NCBI GenBank assembly: GCA_002900995.3
Contig: CM035306.1
Coordinates: 3,816,100-3,880,099 of the forward strand
Origin: Ganoderma boninense
Taxonomy: Eukaryota; Basidiomycota; Agaricomycetes; Polyporales; Polyporaceae
Direction of reading: 5' to 3'
Length of the DNA stretch: 64,000 bases
Made by a program: the position numbers and the translations under genes. A model generated the notes under the pieces. It searched no databases. It was not told the DNA's origin and worked only from the letters and a program-made list of their open reading frames with translations. Positions 44,613 through 56,169 of the stretch are shown here, one piece after another (position 1 is the first letter of the stretch; each line of letters starts with the position of its first letter).

Positions 44613-46783
44613 ATTTGGATTTGGTGAGTGTCGTCACAATTCATGGGATCTGAGGAACTGACTTAACCAGTACTAGTTGTGAATTTTTAATCATGCACAG
44701 AATTGGAGGCGTTCGCCGCATTACTTTGCGGTCCTTCCACTCGCCTGAACATTAGCCCTTCTTGTTATAAGCAGAGTCGGACAACGATCCTTCGTGGTAT
44801 TGAGCATTGGTGTCCGAGCTGTTCTCCTGTCTCCTCGTCCTTCCTGCTAGCCATTCAGCTCACGTCACGTGTCTCGTGCTATACTCGTCAGACACCGTCA
44901 TGTTTCTTAATGCAAGCTCCAGGGCCAGTGCCGGCATGGAGGTAAGTAGAAGAGAACCAACTGCGCGGAGCGCGTCCTTGGGACAAATCTTACGTCCTCG
45001 AACGTACGGTGTATGTATGATTCTCGTCCCCAAACCACAGACCACGTTGGCTCTAAGTATGTATACTTAATCCCAGGTTGCCCATTCCCACTGAGCCCAT
45101 GATTAGATCCGTGCGCTCTCCGTTGAGTCTTGACGACACATCTTGGTTCCCGGCCTCCCTACAGTACTGCACTTGCCAAACCCTTTGGGCCGCATCTCGC
45201 GCGAAGGCAGCAAACCGACCTGTATTCCAAACGTCACTTGCACAATCTAGGTAACAAATCTTCCGAACCTCGCACGTTCGGCCTCCAGGTTTTCGTAAAA
45301 GATCGACCCGTTCACAAACTTGGCCTTGGACCCTTTCCGGCCGAGGAGCCCGAGCCTATGACATCCAAATCCCACGACACCTGCGGCTGCGGACTGCAGC
45401 TTCCATAACAGTGCCTTGCATAATTCCGTGAACACGCCGAAAAACTTCCCAGCCTGCGCTACGTACTCGCCTACCAAATGCGGATGGATCACGGTCACAT
45501 GCAACGCAACGCCGCCTGTGTGCTCTCTTCTGGTCGTAACTTCAGCCTGACTGTTCCCCTTGTCACCGCTTGTCTACTTCTGGAGAGCTCAGTGGAGCAA
45601 CGGGCCTCCTAGTGTACCATTTGGGCCCTCAGCTGTCGGGAGGCTACGCCATCCAAGAGACATGTCACATCAAGGTCACCAACTCGCTTCTGAAGGCCCA
45701 GGCGTCCCGAGTAGGCGAGCATATAGGCGCCTGCAGGAATTTTTCGGCGCGTTCACGCAATTATGCAAGGCACTGTAAGTACTTCGAAGTTCAGTCGCTG
45801 CACTCCTTTCGCATTCGCATTCGCATGGGACACATACCCGGTGCATATATCCGAGTCGTCGTCATCCGTCATCTCGGGGAACCTGGGCATGCCGCATTCG
45901 CAAGCGTATGCGCTGGAACCTGGGACTCCGGGGAGCCAAAGAAGAAGCTTCGCTGGGTAGTGGGCACGCCAGCTGCGCCTCGTCGCCGGCTCCCCCGTCA
46001 TCGACAGCGTCAGCGTCGAAGGAAATTAAGTAGTGCTAAATGGATGCTCAGTGGCCGTAGTCGAAGCGGGGTTGATAGTGATGTCTCCGCTGTCTCCGCA
46101 GAGGCCAGCATCCCCGGTGACAGATTCTGGCGTACTTATTCGCGTCAGCACTCGCGCTCCCTTCCAGAAGTGCTAGCGCTGTACTCCCGTTCGGAGCAGT
46201 TCTGTTGACTTGCAAAACGACGCCGCCGAAGGATCCGCCGAAACATCTGCGAAGAAATCAGGTAACCATCGCACCTGCAGTGGTTCATGGTGACAGACCT
46301 TGACAGTGGCACCATCTTGACCTGTTCGTTCGTCAAACACAGGATACGCAATTCCCACTCTCGCTCCCGCATCTCATCCCCAACACTGCACACATGATAC
46401 ACCCACGCCCACCGCACGCCCCCAACCTGATGGGTTTTGCCAAACCAATCCCTTGCATTGCCTTTTGTACCAGCGGCACATCGTTGACAGTAGGCTACTG
46501 TGAAAAATCGTCCACGCCCCGCGGGGGCCGAAGCTAACTAGAGCTAAAGTAATTCAATGCGTCGCGTCACGAGTCGAGAGTTGCGAGAGTGAGTGGTCGT
46601 GAACTGTCCCTGGATCCCGAAAACACCGATACGCCAGTCCGCGTGCGTGCGCGCCAATAAGAATAGACCCCTCCCTCACTGACACCCTTCTTCGCTCCTG
46701 GATCTGGATCTCGGCGAGCCCTGCGTGTGCGCAGCGCGCCCGCCTTACGCGGGCGACGCGGTGGGGCCAAGCGCGGAAGCAGC
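44613..46783. other. 2.2-kb region with repeats and no intact gene
   Basis: Contains the inverted repeat at 45411-45778. A plus-strand frame at 45570-46208 and a minus-strand frame at 45247-45504 encode peptides similar to each other around the repeat, which suggests a decayed multi-exon gene. The rest holds no supported gene. Confidence 0.5.
45411..45778. repeat. Inverted repeat, copies B and C of the dispersed repeat
   Basis: The left arm (45411-45480) starts CAGTGCCTTGCATAATT and matches copy A in direct orientation. The segment 45505-45778 matches copy A in reverse and ends AATTATGCAAGGCACTG. The two arms therefore form an inverted repeat of about 67 bases around a 220-base centre. Peptides read on the respective strands: LVGEYVAQAGKFFGVFTELC (minus, left arm) and RVGEHIGACRNF (plus, right arm). 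The similarity of all three copies stops at the codons for Lys-Ala-Leu; in the right-arm copy this is followed by GTAAGT, a splice donor, so the conserved part may be an exon. Confidence 0.6.
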
Positions 46784-47580
46784 TTAGAGGAGGAGACCGA
46801 ACGAGAGCCCGACGAGCGAGAGGATCGTCGCGCCCGAGAAGGTCATCGACGCCGCGCCGTTGCCTGCGCCGCCCGCTGACGTCGCGGAAGGCGAGGGCGT
46901 GGAGGCCGCGCTGCCTGTGCCGACAGTGCCGGCGGCCGCGCCCGTGCCAGAGGCAGCAGCAGGCGCACTTGAGCCACTCGCGCCGGTCGAGGCGCCCGAC
47001 GCCGCGGAGCCGTCGACGGCCGTGGAGAGGGCCGCGGCGCTCTTGAACATGTCGAACGTCTTGGCGGCGGTGGGGTTCACGGCGAAGACCATGCCCGCCT
47101 GGCAGTGCCTGTTGGCAAGCGCGCTGTGGTCAGCAAGGGATCGGCGCTGCGCTATGCGAGGGCGTGACGTACTTGGCTTGACGGCAGTAGAACCAGAGCG
47201 GCGCGGAGGCGTTGTTGATCGTGATCTGCCAGACGGGGAACTGCGTCGCGGAGGTGTTGACGAACTGGAAGCCCGAGTCGACACCGGTCACCGCGCCGCT
47301 CGTGTCGGTGATGTTCGAGCAGGGGGCGCCGAAGGTGGACTGGGTGACGGTGTGGTTCTTCTCCAGGAACTGGAACTGGATGATATCACCGTTGGCGACG
47401 TTCGACAGCCTGGACGCAGGATCGTGAGGGGGGAGCTCGACGGTCAGACAGACAAAGGGCGACGTACGAGTTAGGGGTGTAGGAGAGGTTGCCTCCACCG
47501 CCGACTGAGACGACGTGGGTGGTCTGGGCGACGGCAGCACCGACGGAGAGGAGAGCAGCAGCGGCAGCAGAGAAACGCAT
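46784..47580 (-). CDS. Secreted serine-rich cupredoxin-like protein, probably GPI-anchored
   Basis: Three exons from ATG 47580 to TAA at 46784, frame intact. The N-terminus is a signal peptide (MRFSAAAAALLSVGAAVAQ). A single cupredoxin domain follows: VVSVGGGGNLSYTPNS, NGDIIQFQFLEKNHTVTQST, DSGFQFVNTS, FPVWQITINNASAPLWFYC. The copper-site candidates are His in NHTV, Cys in WFYC, and His and Met in KHCQAGM, all present. A Ser/Ala/Gly/Thr tail leads to a hydrophobic end (ATILSLVGLSFGLLL), the layout of a GPI anchor. The family is common in wood-decay fungi as extracellular serine-rich proteins; its role is unknown (copper handling or adhesion have been suggested). Introns lie in NS|LSN and QA|KHC. 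TATAAG at 47808-47813 (minus) is about 230 bases upstream. Confidence 0.9.
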
Positions 47581-49916
47581 CTTGAACGTGACGGGGAACG
47601 AGCGGTGCAACGAGCGGAAAAGAGATCAAGCGAAGTTAGCGAAGACGAAGTAACCGACTCGAGACTGTGTGTTTGGGCATTGTCAGCGATTGCATTAGAC
47701 GAAGAAACAAAGAGAAGGCAGCGTACCCTGCTCGTGGTGCGCTGGGGCAAAGAGGACTAGCTCGACAAGGGGAAGGGAGGGGATGGGGCGTTGGGACGTC
47801 GAGCAGGCTTATATCCCGGGGCCAGAGAGGGTCGTCGTGGAAACGGAGCTTCCTTTCCTCCTTTCCTCCATTACCCGGGTCCGTCAGGCACTCTGCCAGC
47901 GCACCAATCACCGCACGCGATCTGAGGCGATCCGTGCTCGTTTTCCTCCGGCGCGCTGCCATTTCTCTCCACTGATGGCGACATAGCCAATGTCACCAGC
48001 CACCCGCTGTGCGCATCTCATCCATCTTTGATCGCCAAAACTTACAGCCACCCTTCCTTTTTTCTCGGGGCTCTCCTGCTCGGACTGTCATTGCACAATC
48101 TGCTTTCACAAGTCTTGGCGCGGCACGAGTGGTAGGCGACGGCAACGAGGCCCCTCGATAACCTTCCCTTGTTGCGATAGCCGATAGCCGCGGTATTCAA
48201 TCACTCCCTTTCCAGCCCTTTGCGGCATTTGTTTCTCCAGGACAACCAGTCACGGGGACATTGATTAGAGCGATTTTTGCGCCTTCTTGGTCTTCTGGGG
48301 TCATGTTTCTCTCACACTTCAAGATGGTCTGTGTTTACATAACGTGTCCCCCAATGCACAAGGGATCGGTTTCGGAGAAGAAGAAAAAACATACTCCTAA
48401 GTTCGGGGGGATTGATCGGCGATCTCGCTGTATAAATGAGCCCTTCAAGTTCAAGTAACAAAGACGACCTAGACCTGGAGCCTGAGCAGAAGGAATGCTT
48501 GCGGAAGGTTCACGACTGCGACGACGGAGCTCACGGAGCTCGAGGATGATGATATCGATACTCATGTCGTCATCATGATCATCCACGCACGTTCCGAATT
48601 CCAGTAACGCAGAGAGGGTTTGATAAGCTTAAGATTTTAACCCTGCAAACATCCTTGTGCACCCTCATACGTTTCACGTATCGTCGCCAGAGGCACCGGC
48701 CATGGAGCGAAACAGCCATGGAGGGTCACAATGCACTGAGATGTGTTCTGGAACCACATTCCTGTGCTCCACTCATGCCTTGAACGTGTTAAACGCTTTC
48801 CGCCGGAGAGCTAGCGCGGTCTCGGCTATACACTGCTTAGCCTTCGTGCCTCCTGACTTACTTAGCCTTGAGTAGGCCTCACGGGCCGTGGAGCTCAGTA
48901 GATGGGAAGCGTATCAAAGCCGACACCACCCTCGGACGCTCATCGACGCCCACCGCTGCGCCATCACCCAGTCTCCCCATATCTGATCTGAAGCGTTCAG
49001 TATATGTCGGCAAAACGAGGCAAGTCGCCAAGTCCGTCAACAGACAAGTCCTCTGATGCCGTGAACGCCGAACGACACAATGGAGTATGATGGTGATCAA
49101 GGCGGCTGGACATCGCATCGCTTCGAGGACTAGTACTGCCATCAGTACGGCCTCGTTTGCGTAGAAGTTCATGTGGGTCTTGTGTGGGTCCCGGTGACGT
49201 TTGGGCGAGGTCATAGATGCTCATTTGTCTCGTACTCGCCCATCTTTACTCGCACCCCACCGGCGCGGGTCGAGATAGAGTAAAGATGGGTACATAAGCA
49301 CGAGACAAGACAACGAAGTCGAAGGGCACGTACGAATCAGATCGTATGCCGCTTCAGTCTTTGATGGCCCACCATAGCCAACTCTATCCACCCACAACAC
49401 ACTCGTTCGACGTGCTGAACAGCAGTCCAGTACGACCATCAAGATCCAAAAGATACAATGGACACACACCTTATCTCATCTCAGTGTCGGTGTCAACCGC
49501 TTTTCCATGATCGTGCGTCTATTCTTGCGACCGGGCGACCAGTGAGATCTAGTGAGAACGCGACTGTGAAACCAGTCACCAGTCACCATTCACCTGCCTG
49601 CCCACTGTCGAACGACAACGACGACGACAGCACTGCGCAGCCTCAGTGTACATAGTATGCAGCGCAGAGTGCCCCACGACCGAGCGGCAAATCCCTGCTA
49701 TTACGACCACTACTATGATAACGGCGTGCTGCGGTCAGCCGCAAAACAGCGCCCGGCCGTGTTCGACGTTGAAGTTCGCCTTCAGTGTCACGAATCACGA
49801 TCTCCCCAGGCGCGCGCGGGAACGCGACGAACGTGCCCGCAGCGGCGACAAGGCCCGAGATCTCCCCAGTCTCGACTCTCGAGATGGCGTGGGGAAGGGG
49901 CGGGGGAGGGGGGGGG
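47581..49916. other. 2.3-kb gene-poor region with a second foldback element
   Basis: The first 250 bases hold the cupredoxin promoter (TATAAG on the minus strand at 47808-47813). No supported gene in the rest. A 62-residue frame at 48868-49056 is basic and Ser-rich but isolated. The foldback element is at 49225-49308. The end is G/C-rich with a long G run at about 49908. Confidence 0.45.
49225..49308. mobile_element. Foldback (MITE-like) element, copy 2
   Basis: 84 bases. Left arm 49225-49251 reads TTGTCTCGTACTCGCCCATC and continues to TTTACTC; right arm 49278-49308 is its reverse complement with a 4-base insertion, ending GCACGAGACAA. The terminal TTGTCTCGTAC-CCC pattern is shared with the element at 34243-34368, while the inner sequence differs. 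Non-coding. Confidence 0.65.
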
Positions 49917-52900
49917 CTATTTTGAGCTGAGGAGGTCGAAGAACGCTTCCTGGGGCAGGTCGATGCGCCCGACCTTCTTCATCTTGCGCTTCGACTCCTT
50001 CTGGTTATTGAGGTGCTTGAGCTTGCGCTCGTAATGCCCTGTCCCGCCACGCGCGAGTCAGTTCCAACTCAGAGCTCAGTGAATGGCACGCCGTCTCCCA
50101 GCGCGGCGGGGGGAAAGCGGGGGTTGAACTTCTTCACCGCCATAGAGACCGGCCGTCACGTCCGCGCGGAGCGCCGAGAGCGTCCTCCGGGCAATGATCG
50201 TGTTCCCGACCGCGGCCTGGATGGGAACCTCGAACAGCTGTCGCGGGATAATCTTAACTGCAAGAGCAAGGGGGAGGGCGCGTGTTAGACGCAGAGCAGA
50301 TGAACGATAGAGATATGGTTATAGGTTATAGGGCCCGTGGGGGCGAGGAAGGGGAAGGGGGGGGGGCTGGCACGCACACAGCTTCTCCACCCAATAGCGG
50401 CCGGTCTCCTCGACCGCCTTCGCGTGGACGATCAACGCGAGCGCGTCGACGGGCTTGTGGTTGAGCAAGAATGTCATCTGCGACAGAGTTTCGGCATGGG
50501 CGGCGGGTGGGTGGACGTTAGCTACACATTATGCGGCCGCCCGATTACCGCCAAGATCCCAACGCACCTTGCGCAGATCGCCCTTGTCGTATCCCGCGTC
50601 TTCGTAGCTGCATTAATGTTGTTCGAAGCGAGGGACAGGCACAAAAGACATCATCCAGGTCAGCAAACGACGTCATGTCCACCCTGTGCGCAACACCCCG
50701 AAGCTCCACCACGCGAGAGAAACGCAGACGGAGAACAGAGGAGCAAAGACCGACGACTCAAACAGAACAGACCAGACAGGCAGACAGACAGACTTACTCG
50801 AAGCTGGCAAAGCCCGAGCTGCGGCTCTTGAGCTTGTCGAAGAAGTCCGTCACGATCTCCGCCAGGGGCAGCGTCACGCGCATGAGCACCCGGTCTGTCG
50901 TCGCGGTCGCAGCTGCAGCAGAGTCTTCGCCGGCGGGGGCGGCGCCAGCCTGCCCGGGCGGGTCCAGCGGCTGCCAGTCGAGGTCCGTCCCACGATGCTC
51001 GTAGCACAGGTCCATCATCGCACTGAAGTACTCTGTTTGACGTGCGGCATGCCCGAGGGGACGCGTGAAGGACGCGATGCAAGCGTGAAGGGCATGTCGG
51101 CATCGACGGAGAAGCGTCATCCGTCAGACGTCGGAGATAATGGCGGATGACGGGCGGCGGCGAGGTGGCGAGACGATTCAGAGCAGCGGCCCGGGGGCGG
51201 GACGGGCGGAGACGAGACGAGACGAGACGACGGCGGGCGGGGAGGGGGGCAAGAGGGACGAGATGATCATAATGAGCAACACGTCATCGAGTCGGAGGGG
51301 CAGCAAACGACGCGAAGGACGCACTCTCGGGCACTATGATCGAGGCCTTCACTATCGGCTCGAGGACGGCCCTCACACGGCCGCCGCTCGCGAACTCGAG
51401 GGGGTCCGGGAAGTCTGTGGGATTGCTCACGAGCGACGTGCTCCCGTCCCTGTGAACAACTGGCGGTGCGGGGCCGGATTCCCCACGCCGGGCTCTGTTC
51501 AGCACAAGGATGCCCTAACGCAGCGGGGGCTGCGGGGAGAACCCGAACGAGACACGCACTCTGGTAGGGCACGGTCGGCGCCGTGATGATTACGTTCGCG
51601 TCGTGCTCGTCCTCGAGGCGTTGGCGGAAGACGTCCATGTGCAGGGTCCCGAGGAAGCCCAGACGGCAGCCTTGCCCGAGCGCGGACGACGTTTCGCGGG
51701 TGACTTCGACGCTGCGGTCCGTGAGGCACAGCTGGGAACGGAGATTGGGCAGGCGTTAATGCCGGAATGAAGACGTGTGAGACGGAAGTCCGCGAACGCA
51801 CTCTCTTGATGGACTCCTCGAGCTTCAGGAAGTCGCTGCTCTCGACCGGGTAAATGCCTGCGTAAACCTTCAAACAGAGTTAGCTCGTCGTGGCACTGTA
51901 GAGTAATATTGCACCATGGCAATGGAATCACCGACCATCGCTTTAGCTGGCTTGAAGCCGGGCATGGGCTCCACTGGCTGGCCAACGCGGTGGAACGTAT
52001 CGCCAATATGGGCTAGCGGAGGTACGCGTGTCAGAAACGAACAGAAATACGTCACGTTATTCTTAACCTTCTGCGGACTCTTTCATACTGCATGCAACGA
52101 AGCCGACCTGCCCAGGCCGCAGACAGTCGGTGGGCACCTCCTCCGGGTGCATAATGCCGAGCTCTGTGACCTCGTACTTTTTCCGGGTATGACATGAGGC
52201 AATCTTGTCCCCTGATCGGACCATGAGTCGACGGCAGTTTCCTTGGACAAGTTGGCAGCTCCCTCACCTTTTCGGAGCACGCCACCCTGGATGCTCATTA
52301 AGGAAATGACGCCTCGATAACGATCGTACCTGCAGGTGGACAACATGCAGTAAGACGTAACACGGAGGCAAAGGCAGTACTCACGATGAATCGAACAGGA
52401 AGCCCTTCAGAGGCACGGACGGGTCGCCGACGGGAGGTGGAATCCGATCGATAATGGCCTGTAACACCTTCTCGACCCCTTTCCCGGACTTCGCGGATAT
52501 TTGGATGACGTCGGCGGGATCGATCCCAAACGTAGATTGCATTTGCAGCGCGACAATCTCCGGCTGCGCTGCAGGCAGATCAATCTGCTCACAGTCATTG
52601 AGCATTCAAGGACGCGAGGCCAGTGGACATGACGCGAATACCTTGTTCAGCACGGGGATGATTGTCAAACCCTTCTCGCGCGCAACGTGGAAGACGGAGA
52701 TGGACTGCGCCTGAACGCCCTGAGAGGCGTCGACGAGGAGCAGCGCGCCTTGGCATGCGGCGAGCGACCGGGCGACCTCCCACGAGAAGTCGACATGGCC
52801 CTATTTTTGTCTGTGAGGCAGATAACATGCATGAAACGGGTATGGGCGAACCGGAGTGTCGATTAGATTGAGGAGGTAATTCGTCCTATCCTTCTCATGG

Positions 52901-53601
52901 AACATGCTAAAGGACAGTGAGTAGCCTAATGGCGAGGACAGTATGGGAGAGCTACCTCGCAGTCTGCGCTTTGACTTTGGGAAGGGGAGTTCATCGTCGG
53001 GAGATGTTGTGCGGAGGCAACACGTCGGCTTACCTGTGATGCCACGCTCTCGCTCGACTTTGAGTTTGTCCAAGACCTGCTGGTTTAGGCCCTTGTCCTT
53101 CTTGGTTATCGTTCCGGTCAACTGCACCAAGGTTAACATTCACGCAATTGCGAGCGTAATACAGAACTGTACCTCTAGCAGGCTGGTGCCATGCGCGTGT
53201 CAAAACCTCCGGACTATATGCGCGATGTCAGTCTGAATTATCCACGTACCGGTCCGCCAGAGTCGACTTCCCGTGGTCTTCCATCACAGGGTCTCAATAG
53301 AATACAAATGTGAAGTCAATTACGACCATCTCACCTATGTGTGCTATGATGGAGAAGTTCCTGCCAAGCACATGAATATAGCGTTCTCGAAAGGTTGCCG
53401 CGTCCTCCCGCACCTGATGACTTCACATGGAAAATCCTCCATTCGGAGCGCCGTTTTAGCATTTGGAGGTCTTGGAACTGCATAGCAGACCACCGTGGTC
53501 CCAAATGCCCTGCGCGTGTATTGACCCAGGCATGGTTGGCAGATGTATTTCTGGTGGCGGTCGAATACCTTCAAGCAGGCGTGCCGCCAACCCTGCAGCA
53601 T
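49917..53601 (-). CDS. GUF1: Mitochondrial translation factor GUF1 (EF4/LepA GTPase)
   Basis: Ribosome-dependent GTPase that promotes accurate translation in mitochondria. From ATG 53601 to stop at 49917 with many exons. The N-terminus ([20 protein letters not shown], then [10 protein letters not shown]) is basic and fits a mitochondrial presequence. GTPase motifs: NFSIIAHI then [10 protein letters not shown] (split by an intron), RERGIT, LIDTP then GHVDFSWEV (split by an intron), [14 protein letters not shown], and [13 protein letters not shown]. LepA-specific parts: [80 protein letters not shown], and the C-terminal [20 protein letters not shown] with [16 protein letters not shown]. The usual final basic tail ending EAFFDLLSS is present. 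A 10-base exon (53173-53182) codes the Leu-Leu-Glu after the P-loop exon. Frame looks intact. Confidence 0.92.
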
Positions 53602-53875
53602 GAGTCGGCCAGACCGTTACCAAAGTCGAGTAGGTGTCCGACGGCAAGCAAAACAGAGCGTGAAGACAGTCAAGCGCGGCGAGAAAGGAGACCAGACGCG
53701 TGCAAGAGAGAGCAAGGTGGCCGCCTCGGTCGAGGTCGTCACAAATTCTCAAAATGGCAACGACAACCTCCACGCTGCTTAGTCAGCGGCGCGACGAAGG
53801 CGTTGCGGCGCCAAACGCGCTCTCTGGTGCTCACACCCATCGACCCAATCTACAACCCCTCGCTTGCCACACAAA
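53602..53875. promoter_or_regulatory. Compact divergent promoter between GUF1 and Cwf18
   Basis: Only 274 bases separate the two start codons, which point away from each other. No TATA box is apparent. Confidence 0.45.
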
Positions 53876-54566
53876 ATGTCTCTTGCGGATGCTTCTGAGG
53901 CGCGGAAAGCCCGTCTGCTTGCGCTGCGTAAGCGCAGAGCCGGAGAAGGCGAAGATGGAGCGGGGTATGGTCCTCCTGTGCGTCCCGAGAGCATATGTCG
54001 AGCTGACCCACCTCTCGGCATAGCGAAGGTGACGAACCCGTCATCAAGCACCGCTCATTTGACCCCGAGACCGGACACGTTGAAGAAACGCACAAACGAC
54101 GAGGATGTCGAGATGGAGGATACCGTCGAACAGCGCGTAGACGGCCTGGCGGACAAGATCATTGCCGAGGACGCAGAACGGAGGGCGCAGGACTTGGTGC
54201 GTGTCCCCTTGTCTGTTTGCGACCGGTTTCGCAGATTGAGACATATGCGTGCTTCCCAGGACCTGTTCAACATCGCACCGAAACGGCCAAATTGGGACCT
54301 GAAGCGCGAGCTCGACAGGAAACTGTCCAAGCTCGAGCGCAAGACGCAAGAGTCAATACACACCCTTATTCGTGCGTCCCTTCCTATCCCCCGTCGCCAC
54401 ATCGCCACCGCCCCCCAAGCCCCGTCCAAAAGCTAATGTGGTGATTGTGGCTCGGACAGGCCGACGGCTCGCGGCGCAAAAGGGGGAGTCTGACGACATC
54501 GTGGGCGCAATGAAAGCGCAGGAACGCGCCGGGGCCAACGACGACTCGTCAGACGAGGACGATTAG
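53876..54566 (+). CDS. cwf18: Pre-mRNA-splicing factor Cwf18 (CCDC12 homologue), one frame break, 159 residues
   Basis: Small component of the NineTeen-related spliceosome complex. Exons: 53876-53964, 54024-54196, 54260-54371, 54460-54566. The protein starts MSLADASEARKARLLALRKR and then, after an intron, GDEPVIKHRSFDPETG. The middle has EDVEMEDTVEQRVDGLADKI and EDAERRAQDL. The family core follows: DLFNIAPKRPNWDLKRELDR then KLSKLERKTQESIHTLI. The C-terminus is RRLAAQKGESDDIVGAMKAQ and an acidic DDSSDEDD. The core (motif NIAPKRPNWDLKR) is diagnostic. An extra base at about 54078 shifts the frame just after PETG; the conserved LKKRTNDED resumes in the next frame. The intron 53965-54023 is inferred from the family sequence and a good GTATGG donor. 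Confidence 0.88.
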
Positions 54567-55065
54567 GACCGACTTCGCGCCCGGTGCAGTCTCGTGCTCT
54601 GCTGTGTCCGGTGCGGGGGAGGTGTATATGACGCGTTTACGTGTAGCTGTATCCTTATTCACCAACAGTGGCGCAGTGTTCCCGGAACTCTCCTGCTGGC
54701 CTTCCGAACGGTGGCGAGCCTCTTGGCGAGCACATTCGGAATTGCGCGAGGGCGAACATCGGGGCTGGGGCGTGCCTGCCGGCTAAGGCAAAACGAGGGT
54801 TTAGTCTGACATATGCTCCGCGCGATACGAAACCACCCTGCTGCCCAATGCGCAATGTGCCAGCGTGTTTACATCTACGTACGTGAGTGATGGTGCCAAT
54901 GTCCCCGGAGCGCTGACCCACAGCAGCAGGCCTGAATTACAAATATTTACCACACACCGTCCCTGGAGACGTCAAGGCAGCAGCAGCGATGGAGGCCGTA
55001 GCGGGCAATAGCAGTCCGCGAAATAGCAAGCGCACCCCAGCCCCCCGCAGTCCGCGAAACGGGCA
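54567..55065. other. Convergent intergenic region
   Basis: 3' flanks of Cwf18 (+) and the Gti1/Pac2 gene (-). It has a direct repeat GCAGTCCGCGAAA at about 55012 and 55049. No gene. Confidence 0.45.
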
Positions 55066-56169
55066 TCATAGGATAGGCCGCGAATTGAGCATCTGGATCA
55101 TCCGCTGGTCCTCCGCCATGCGGGGATTCGTGCGGTGATGCGACCCTGCAAAGTTCATCGGCGCGCTCGCGATCGCAGAGTGCAGCGAGGGCAGCACGAC
55201 CCCGTCCTTCCTGCCCCGGGCCGACGACGATGCCGACGCCGACTGGAGCGGCGACGACGGACGCGAGGACGGGCCTCCAGCGGGCCCCGGCGACGACGGC
55301 GGCGAGGGAAGCGCGCCCGGCGCGGACGCATCCGAGTTTCGTGACCGGGCTTTGCCGCTCCTGTAGACCCCGGACGGCACGGAGATGGTGCTGAGCAGCG
55401 GGTCCCTGTCGACGGTCGGGATGTTGGGGAGGTCCGCGTACGTGAAGTACGCGGTGAGGTGCCACTTGCGCGGTTTTGCGTTCACCGAGGTGAGCACCCA
55501 CGCCGAGTACGCCTGCTTGACGAGCCCGAGCGGGTGGTGGTCGCTGCGCTCGTAGTGCGACTGCGCCGAGGACGTCCACGTCCGCGAGGGGCCCTCGACG
55601 AAGCGGTACGTGCACCTGCGGGGAGGGGGGCGCGGGCGGGAGGTGAGAACGCAGGCACAGAGAGGAGAGGCTGGTGCGGGTGTGAGAGCGGGCGTGCTTA
55701 CTTGGTTTTAGGTTCGGATGGCGGCTCGTCGCCGACCTTTTCGTCGTAGAACAAGTAAGGCTAGAGCGGACACCGGGAGTTGCGTCAGTGGCCAGGAACG
55801 AACGGGGGGTGCACGAGAGCGACGCGGAGGCAGACCGACCTCGCGCATGCGCGACTGGCTCCAGACGCGGCCGTCGGTCCACCGCTTGAGCCCCATCTCG
55901 TCGTCGCTCTCCTCCCAGACGAACAGCGAGCCCGAGGTGATGTACGTGGACCGCTCGAGCTCGTTGAGCCGGCGCTGGACCGGCTTGAGGCGCCCCTGCC
56001 GGACGGCTTCGAAGACGACGTGTGCGTCGCGGGCATCGCGGACATGCAGTCGCGGGTGGGTGGGGCGTTGGACGTCCTGGGCGGGGGCGTAGAACATGGC
56101 TGGGACCAGCAAGACGGTGGCGAGCCGAGGAGAAGAGCGCGTTTGGAGGGTGTCGTCGCTGTGCTCCAT
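55066..56169 (-). CDS. Gti1/Pac2 (WOPR-domain) transcription factor
   Basis: Fungal-specific DNA-binding regulators (Wor1 of Candida, Gti1 and Pac2 of fission yeast, Ryp1) that control morphological switching, nutrient response and development. Three exons from ATG 56169 to TGA at 55066, intact frame. WOPR box A: HPRLHVRDARDAHVVFEAVR, RRLNELERSTYITSGSLFVW, GLKRWTDGRVWSQSRMRE. After an intron, PYLFYDEKVGDEPPSEPKTK. After the next, box B: RTWTSSAQSHYERSDHHPLG then LVKQAYSAWV and a KWHLTAYFTYADLPNIPTVD tail. The C-terminus is Ser/Pro-rich (APGALPSPPSSPGPAGGP), probably disordered. A second Met at 56097 (MFYAPAQDVQRP) could be the start used. The domain lacks nothing essential by eye. It is flanked by gene-free DNA of 0.5 kb (3') and 1.65 kb (5'). 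Confidence 0.88.
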
